9,752 nt of DNA from JBGTBQ01 sp041749275 (GTDB taxonomy: Bacteria; Acidobacteriota; Blastocatellia; Pyrinomonadales; Pyrinomonadaceae). Shown in pieces: positions 6,218-9,752 of the stretch (its first letter is position 1; each line of letters opens with the position of its first letter). The stretch lies in assembly GCA_041749275.1 (NCBI GenBank), contig JBGTBQ010000148.1, positions 1 to 9,752 of the forward strand. Direction: 5' to 3'. The position numbers and the translations under genes were made by a program. Under the pieces are notes generated by a model. The model saw only the letters and a program-made list of their open reading frames with translations, was not told the origin of the DNA and did no database searches.

Positions 6218-6829
6218 CTAACGCCGCTTGAGCAGGCTTCGCAGCTTCATCCGCGCCTTGTGCAGTTGCGATTTCGAGGTGCCGACCGCGATGCCGAGCG
6301 TGCGCGCGATCTCTTCATGCTCGTAGCCCTCTACGTCGTGCAGGACAAAGACCGTGCGATAGCCCGGCGGGAGATTGGCAATCGCGCGGTCGAGCGCGAT
6401 GCGGTCAATGACGGGCATCCGACCGGGGTCTTCCGTGCCCGCCACGATCTGCACCGGCTCCTCCCCGTCCACCGTCGTCAACTCCCCGCGCGCATTCTTC
6501 TTCCGCCGGAAGTACATTAAGACCTGATTGACCGTCATGCGATGCAGCCACGTCGTGAAGGCCGACTCGCCGCGGAACATTCCGATCTTGCGGTGGAGTT
6601 GGATGAAGACATCCTGCGTCAGGTCTTCGGCCTCCGCGACGTTCTGCATCATCCGCAGGCAGAGCGCATAGACGCGCCGGTGATGCCGCAGATAGAGTTG
6701 CTCGAAAGCCGTGGTGTCGCCCACGGCGGATTTTTGCGCCAGCTCGTAATCGCTGACTTTCTGAGAGTCGGTCGTCGTCGCTTCGCGTCCGGCTCCCGCC
6801 CACGCCGTTAAAACCCCTGTGTTCGTCAT
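6218..6829 (-). CDS. ECF-type RNA polymerase sigma factor
   Basis: This protein has 203 residues from the ATG at 6829. Region sigma-2 (about 43-112) includes AFEQLYLRHHRRVYALCL, the EAEDLTQDVFIQLHRKI signature of region 2.2 and TTWLHRMTVNQ. Region sigma-4 (about 145-198) includes LPPGYRTVFVLHDVEGYEH and GIAVGTSKSQLHKAR, the helix-turn-helix that reads the -35 element. The start is uncertain. The frame is open to a GTG at 6928 that overlaps a permease relic, and another ATG lies at 6850. I prefer 6829 because GGA lies 7 nt upstream and the N-terminus is then of ordinary length. The dienelactone hydrolase follows after 41 bp. No anti-sigma gene is adjacent, so control may come from elsewhere, or a partner was lost with the truncated upstream gene. 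Confidence 0.9.
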   Translation of the reverse strand: MTNTGVLTAWAGAGREATTTDSQKVSDYELAQKSAVGDTTAFEQLYLRHHRRVYALCLRMMQNVAEAEDLTQDVFIQLHRKIGMFRGESAFTTWLHRMTVNQVLMYFRRKKNARGELTTVDGEEPVQIVAGTEDPGRMPVIDRIALDRAIANLPPGYRTVFVLHDVEGYEHEEIARTLGIAVGTSKSQLHKARMKLRSLLKRR

Positions 6830-6862
6830 ATTTTTTTCCGATCCATACATGAAAGACGCTTC

Positions 6863-6896
6863 GGAGCCGCCGGCGGTTACAGACGCGGGCGGCTCC
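6863..6896 (-). terminator. Hairpin between permease relic and sigma gene
   Basis: GGAGCCGCC (6863-6871) and GGCGGCTCC (6888-6896) form a perfect 9-bp stem around 16 nt. On the minus strand the hairpin follows the permease relic stop by about 30 bp and precedes the sigma ATG. It may be the old terminator of the lost permease gene or part of the sigma leader. There is no strong T-tract, so its activity as a terminator is uncertain. Confidence 0.35.
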
Positions 6897-6924
6897 GCCT
6901 CAAGTTTTTCTACAAGGCCGCGCT

Positions 6925-7044
6925 TCACTCGTAACGCAGCGCCTCAATCGGGTCGAGGCCGGCGACCTTGCGCGTCGAATATCCGAAGAAGATACCGACC
7001 GCCGCCGAGAAGCGAATGATGCTCGCGGTGTTCAGCCTCTCTTT
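6925..7044 (-). pseudogene. Relic of a MacB/FtsX-type ABC transporter permease (C-terminal ~39 codons)
   Basis: Reading leftward, the frame bounded by TAG (7045-7047) and TGA (6925-6927) encodes SAAVGIFFGYSTRKVAGLD followed by PIEALRYE. This is the well-known C-terminal signature of MacB-like permeases (last transmembrane helix, then a short loop such as YPARKAAxLDPIEALRYE). The rest of such a protein, normally several hundred residues with an extracellular domain and three more membrane helices, is absent. The DNA further upstream shows no recognisable continuation in any minus-strand frame. The fragment has no start codon of its own and is best read as the left-over end of a gene removed by deletion or rearrangement. 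Its stop overlaps the GTG that extends the sigma reading frame. Confidence 0.7.
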
Positions 7045-7047
7045 CTA

Positions 7048-7397
7048 CTTACGTTCTCACGCAGGCGGAAGGTTTTGTCCGAGGTAAATAATCCCCGCGC
7101 CGTTCCGCGCAGTCTTCGTCAACCTCGATGGCGGGCCAGTTCTTCAGTTCCCCGGCGGCGCGCGGGTGCGGCCTTCATTTAGCCCACATTTAGTTAGACA
7201 CCGCCGAACGGCCATCCGTTACATCACGCCACGGTGAAGAAAAGGTTGCGTTTCCGTCGCGGGTCGGGGCGTTGTAACCGCGACGCGGGTCGCGGTGTCT
7301 GACAGGTTAGAAGGCTCTTTCGGAGCCTCGGTCACTGAGAACCGGGTTGCTCGAAAGGACGGCCTCTCCCCTGAAGATTTTCAAGAGGAGAAGAAAG
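7048..7397. other. Intergenic region between permease relic and glycine-zipper gene
   Basis: I find no supported gene in these 350 bp. The stretch holds two small hairpins on the leader side of the downstream gene: ACCGCGAC/GTCGCGGT with loop GCGG (7277-7296) and AGGCTC/GAGCCT with a 5-nt loop (7312-7328). A short direct repeat CATTTAG occurs twice around 7177-7193. Neither hairpin is followed by a T-tract. The promoter of the glycine-zipper gene should lie here, but I cannot place it with confidence. Part of this stretch is probably the scar of the deletion that removed most of the permease gene. Confidence 0.5.
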
Positions 7398-7742
7398 ATG
7401 AAAAAGATTCTGGGAACAATTATGTGCCTCGTGCTGCTGGCGGGCGCGGCTCTGCCGGCGGCGGCGCAGACCTCGCGCGGTCGTCAAGTGGGCCGCTCAA
7501 AGCAAGTCCAGCGTTATGACAACTCGCGGCGCGTCTATTATGACCAGCGCGACGACGACCGCTCGGTCTGGGAGAAGCACCGCGACAAGATCACGGTAGC
7601 GGGCGGAACAGCGGCGGGCGCCGTCCTTGGCGGCTTGGCCGGCGGCAAGAAGGGAGCCATCATTGGCGCCATCGTCGGCGCGGGCGGCTCGGCGCTCTAT
7701 ACCTACAAGATACGTGATAAGAACGACGAGCGCCGTTACTGA
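7398..7742 (+). CDS. Secreted glycine-zipper protein
   Basis: This 114-residue protein begins at the ATG at 7398, selected because GAGGAG (7384-7389) lies 8 nt upstream and a signal peptide starts exactly there. Residues 1-24 form a Sec signal peptide (MKKILGTIMCLVLLAG, then ALPAAAQ) with likely cleavage after AAA or AAQ and no lipobox. Residues 25-64 are polar and strongly charged, with RYDNSRRVYYDQRDDDR at 39-55. Residues 65-100 carry a glycine zipper (AGGTAAGAVLGGLAGG, GAIIGAIVGAGG), the pattern of glycine-zipper 2TM-type envelope proteins. The protein ends in a short charged tail. Such proteins insert in or associate with membranes, and many respond to envelope stress, but their biochemical role is unknown. 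It stands alone, 149 bp upstream of the Spy-like gene on the same strand. Confidence 0.8.
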   Translation: MKKILGTIMCLVLLAGAALPAAAQTSRGRQVGRSKQVQRYDNSRRVYYDQRDDDRSVWEKHRDKITVAGGTAAGAVLGGLAGGKKGAIIGAIVGAGGSALYTYKIRDKNDERRY

Positions 7743-7789
7743 AGTTTGCCGGGGCTGTAACGCTCCGGCGGCGCGCGGTGTCTGAAGAT

Positions 7790-7822
7790 CACGGGGAGGC
7801 TTCAACGCGAAGCTTCCCCGTG
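7790..7822 (+). terminator. Strong stem-loop after the glycine-zipper gene
   Basis: CACGGGGAGGCTTC (7790-7803) pairs with GAAGCTTCCCCGTG (7809-7822) over 14 bp with a single G-T wobble and a 5-nt loop. It lies 47 bp after the stop codon. The following bases are AATTAAAC rather than a T-run, so it is either a weak intrinsic terminator or an mRNA-end or leader structure for the next gene. Confidence 0.55.
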
Positions 7823-7891
7823 AATTAAACGCAAAACGCACTCTTCCCCGTCAACAGGAACAGAGTAAACTTGAAGGAGCACGAATTACAG

Positions 7892-8449
7892 ATGAAAAAA
7901 CTTGGTAAGATCAAAACGCTGGCGGTCGCGTCTTTTGCGACCATCGCTCTGGCCGTCCCCGTCGCCCTCGCGCAGACCGGCGCGACCGATCAAGGCGACC
8001 AACAGGCCCCGCGCGCCGAAGGGCGCGGGTTCGGCAAACGCGGCGGTCATCGCGGCCATCGCGGCCATCGCGGTGGATTCGGCAGGCACGGCTTCGGCTT
8101 TAGAGGTGTCAACCTGACCGACGACCAGAAGACGCGCATGAAGCAGATTCACGAGAGCTTCGGCGAGCGCACGAAGTCGCTGCACGAGCAGCTTCGCGCG
8201 AAGCGTCAAGAGTTGCGCCAGTCCGAAGAGGGCGGCACGTTCAACGAGTCGCTGGCGACGCAGAAGCTGACCGAGGCGGCGAGCCTCGAAGCGAAGCTGA
8301 TGGGCGAGCGGTTCAAGCTGCGGCAGGAGATGTTGTCTGTTCTCACGCCGGAGCAGAAGACGCAGGTCGAACAGCAGCGCGAGCAGTTCAAGCAGAAGCG
8401 TGAACAGCGCAAGGGACGGCGCGGCGGCGCACAGCCTCAGGCTCTGTAA
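7892..8449 (+). CDS. Periplasmic Spy/CpxP-like LTxxQ protein with His-rich insert
   Basis: This protein has 185 residues from the ATG at 7892; AAGGAG lies about 12 nt upstream. Residues 1-28 form a Sec signal peptide (KTLAVASFATIALAVPVALAQ), placing it in the periplasm. Two LTxxQ motifs, LTDDQ (75-79) and LTPEQ (151-155), enclose a long charged helical region, as in the Spy/CpxP/ZraP group of ATP-independent chaperones and metal-responsive envelope proteins. Before the first motif lies a Gly/His/Arg-rich insert (GGHRGHRGHRGGFGRHGFGF, 51-70) encoded by a 9-bp tandem repeat; it might bind metal. The C-terminus is very basic and Gln-rich. It is followed after ~95 bp by an ECF sigma operon on the same strand, which fits regulation of or by the envelope-stress response. 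Family placement is good; chaperone and metal roles are inferred. Confidence 0.8.
   Translation: MKKLGKIKTLAVASFATIALAVPVALAQTGATDQGDQQAPRAEGRGFGKRGGHRGHRGHRGGFGRHGFGFRGVNLTDDQKTRMKQIHESFGERTKSLHEQLRAKRQELRQSEEGGTFNESLATQKLTEAASLEAKLMGERFKLRQEMLSVLTPEQKTQVEQQREQFKQKREQRKGRRGGAQPQAL
8048..8074 (+). repeat. Three tandem 9-bp units encoding His-Arg-Gly
   Basis: CATCGCGGC occurs twice followed by CATCGCGGT, three adjacent 9-bp copies in frame in the Spy-like gene. They encode HRG-HRG-HRG. A tract like this can expand or contract by whole units without breaking the frame. Confidence 0.85.
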
Positions 8450-8462
8450 CGCTCTTAACCGA

Positions 8463-8511
8463 GCGGGCGGCGGACGCGAATGATGCATGACATCCAAAGT
8501 CCGTCGCCCGC
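8463..8511 (+). promoter_or_regulatory. 12-bp stem-loop between Spy-like gene and ECF sigma operon
   Basis: GCGGGCGGCGGA (8463-8474) pairs with TCCGTCGCCCGC (8500-8511), with one G-T wobble, around a 25-nt loop that includes an ATGATG. It begins 14 bp after the Spy-like stop and ends 33 bp before the sigma TTG start. No T-run follows. It could be a terminator, an attenuator or a structure that limits sigma translation. Confidence 0.45.
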
Positions 8512-8544
8512 GCTACTTTCCGAGGTGCGTGTCTGCGGGACGAC

Positions 8545-9165
8545 TTGGAGCGGGCGTCTGATCTGGAGCTGGCGCGTCTTGCGCGCGGGGGCGACGAGTC
8601 CGCCTTCGCGGAGATCATGCGTCGTTACGGCCCGCGCGTCTTTCGGGTCGCGAGCCGTTTTTTCCGGCAACGCGAAAGAGTCGAAGAGGCCGCGCAGGAT
8701 GTTTTTTTGAAAGCCTTCACCGAGCTTGATGCTTACGAAGGCCGAGGCTCTTTGGAAGGATGGCTGACGCGCATCGCCACCACGACCTGTCTTAACCTGC
8801 TCCGTCGCGCGAAGCGCCGGCCAGAGTTGACGCTCTCGGATTTGACGGAAGACGAAAGCGCGTGGCTCGACACTCAGACGGCGGGCGCGGCGTTGGAACG
8901 GCACAAGGCGGTCGAGCGAAGCGTCGTCGCGGCAGACCTCGCGGAGCGCGTGCTCGACACTTTGTCGCCCGACGACAGGCTCGTGCTGACGCTGGTTGAT
9001 GGTGAGGAGTTGGCCGTCAAAGAGGTGGCGGAGATGACGGGCTGGTCGGAGTCGAAGGTCAAGGTGCAGGCCTTCCGCGCGCGGCGCCGGATGCGCGCGG
9101 CGGTCGAGAAGTTACTGGCCTTCGAGCGGAAGACGCCCGGCGAGAGTTTGGGCAGCGCGAGGTAG
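8545..9165 (+). CDS. ECF-type RNA polymerase sigma factor (second, with linked anti-sigma)
   Basis: The protein has 206 residues in frame. The sigma-2 region (~19-90) includes AFAEIMRRYGPRVFRVA, EEAAQDVFLKAFTELDAYEG and GWLTRIATTTCLNLLRR. The sigma-4 region (~132-192) includes LDTLSPDDRLVLTLVDGEEL and a helix-turn-helix with EVAEMTGWSESKVKVQAFRAR. The start is unusual. The frame has no ATG or GTG back to the TGA at 8488-8490, and TTG at 8545 gives the normal family opening (SDLELARLARGGDESAF) with a poor ribosome-binding site. An ATG at 8480 lies in another frame, so a small frameshift near 8530-8545 is an alternative. The anti-sigma gene begins 2 bp after the stop, and a membrane protein gene follows it, so this is an operon. 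Such sigma factors are usually released when the anti-sigma senses envelope stress. Confidence 0.88.
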   Translation: MERASDLELARLARGGDESAFAEIMRRYGPRVFRVASRFFRQRERVEEAAQDVFLKAFTELDAYEGRGSLEGWLTRIATTTCLNLLRRAKRRPELTLSDLTEDESAWLDTQTAGAALERHKAVERSVVAADLAERVLDTLSPDDRLVLTLVDGEELAVKEVAEMTGWSESKVKVQAFRARRRMRAAVEKLLAFERKTPGESLGSAR

Positions 9166-9167
9166 AG

Positions 9168-9683
9168 ATGAGAGACGAACACATTACCGGGATGCTTGAG
9201 AACGCGCCGCTCGCCGAGTTGAGCGAGGGCGAGTTGGAGGCCGTCCACGCCCACACCGCGCTCTGCGCCGAGTGCCTGCGCGCCTACGAAGCGGCGCGCG
9301 TCTCGTCGCTGCTGCTGAGAGAGAGCGCCGCCGCCGAAGTGGAGCCGTCGCCCTTCTTTCAGACGCGCGTGCTGGCGGCGCTCCGCGAGCGGCGTGCGCG
9401 GGAAGAGGAAGTCCCCGCGCTCAGTCGCCTGTGGCGCGCGGCGGGCGCGCTTGTCTCCTCGATGGCGGTCACGGTCGTCGCGCTGGCGGCGCTGACTTTC
9501 ACCGTCCCCGTCACGCCTACGACGACCGAGACGCCGGACGCAACTGCTTTCGACCCGTACTCGGAGGAGGCGGTGTTGGTCGCGCAGGACGAGACGGGCG
9601 ACGCAGTGATTGATTACGATCAGGTGTTCGCCACCATCTACGATACGAGTGGCGCGGGAGTTGACGATGGACAAAACCGCTAA
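9168..9683 (+). CDS. Membrane-anchored zinc-finger anti-sigma factor
   Basis: This 171-residue protein starts 2 bp after the sigma gene; GAGG (9159-9162), inside the sigma 3' end, is the ribosome-binding site. The N-terminal half is cytoplasmic with an H-x-H-x3-C-x2-C motif (His27/His29, Cys33, Cys36), the zinc anti-sigma (ZAS) pattern that caps the sigma factor. One transmembrane segment (about 91-113, AAGALVSSMAVTVVALAA) is followed by a Thr/Pro linker and an acidic C-terminal tail (~120-171) outside the membrane. Order, spacing and topology all support an anti-sigma acting on the sigma just upstream. The exported part is short and acidic and resembles no sensor domain I recognise. Its end overlaps the next gene by 17 bp, which suggests translational coupling. 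Confidence 0.82.
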   Translation: MRDEHITGMLENAPLAELSEGELEAVHAHTALCAECLRAYEAARVSSLLLRESAAAEVEPSPFFQTRVLAALRERRAREEEVPALSRLWRAAGALVSSMAVTVVALAALTFTVPVTPTTTETPDATAFDPYSEEAVLVAQDETGDAVIDYDQVFATIYDTSGAGVDDGQNR

Positions 9684-9752
9684 GAACAAGTGGCAGGTGC
9701 GGCTCGCCGCGCTCGCTATCTTCCTGCTCGGCGTCGCGGCGGGCGCGCTCGC
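9667..9752 (+). CDS. Membrane-anchored protein of the sigma operon (partial, cut by window end)
   Basis: The ATG at 9667 overlaps the anti-sigma gene by 17 bp and opens a frame to the window edge, about 28 codons. It starts MDKTAKNKWQ and continues with VRLAALAIFLLGVAAGAL, a short basic N-terminus and then a transmembrane or uncleaved signal-anchor helix. This third gene in a sigma/anti-sigma operon is often a periplasmic heavy-metal sensor or Spy-like protein with LTxxQ motifs, which would fit the Spy-like gene upstream, but the diagnostic part is not in the window. I can say only that it is probably a membrane-anchored partner of the anti-sigma system. Confidence 0.6.
   Translation, partial: MDKTAKNKWQVRLAALAIFLLGVAAGAL

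Noticed and set aside
7049..7200. Possible further relic of the permease or another gene on the minus strand upstream of 7045
   Set aside because: All minus-strand frames there are broken by stops at short intervals, and none resembles an ABC permease.
8048..8074. Tandem repeat as a possible CRISPR or mini-satellite
   Set aside because: The units are 9 bp, contiguous, have no spacers and stay in frame with a clear coding sequence.

Overview
The window looks like a chromosomal stretch from a GC-rich, probably Gram-negative soil or sediment bacterium. It has a Tat-type leader, a CpxP/Spy-like periplasmic protein, a glycine-zipper envelope protein and a GT25 glycosyltransferase of the LPS type. 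The gene style (several ECF sigma factors, long intergenic palindromes, a MacB-type permease relic, a PhyH oxygenase) would fit Acidobacteriota such as Blastocatellia. That placement is an impression from gene content, not a demonstrated result. No rRNA, tRNA, CRISPR array, integrase or intact transposase was seen.

Left end (1-690): a visibly A+T-richer patch carries the tail of an unrecognised gene, an intact DUF433 antitoxin-like gene, and directly after it only the C-terminal half of a DUF5615 PIN-like toxin. It reads as a decayed toxin-antitoxin module.

Surface-glycan block (745-3890): a two-domain glycosyltransferase (GT25 plus a second GT-A-like half) converges on a PhyH-family Fe(II)/2-oxoglutarate oxygenase. 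The oxygenase is divergent from a NodB-type polysaccharide deacetylase. The divergent intergenic region holds a 24-bp operator-like palindrome. Together the three genes could build and trim a cell-surface glycan, although no substrate can be read from the sequence.

DNA repair and the repeat (3939-5309): a complete Ada protein (zinc/methyl-phosphotriester domain, AraC HTH, methyltransferase domain) is followed by a ~170-bp palindromic element containing a perfect 28-bp stem. The element lies between convergent ada and a dienelactone hydrolase gene and is loosely framed by direct repeats.

Minus-strand unit (5310-7044): an ECF sigma factor gene is followed after 41 bp by a Tat-leader dienelactone hydrolase. 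Immediately upstream of the sigma gene is a ~39-codon relic of the C-terminus of a MacB/FtsX-type ABC permease, the trace of a deleted gene.

Envelope-stress block (7398-9752, + strand): a secreted glycine-zipper protein, a secreted His-rich Spy/CpxP-like LTxxQ protein, then a tightly packed operon of a second ECF sigma factor, a zinc-finger membrane anti-sigma factor, and a membrane-anchored protein cut by the window end. Several hairpins sit in the untranslated regions here. I did not find a clearly new system. The best leads are the palindromic repeat, the decayed toxin-antitoxin pair, the sigma/anti-sigma/Spy-like neighbourhood with its odd start site, and the fused glycosyltransferase.
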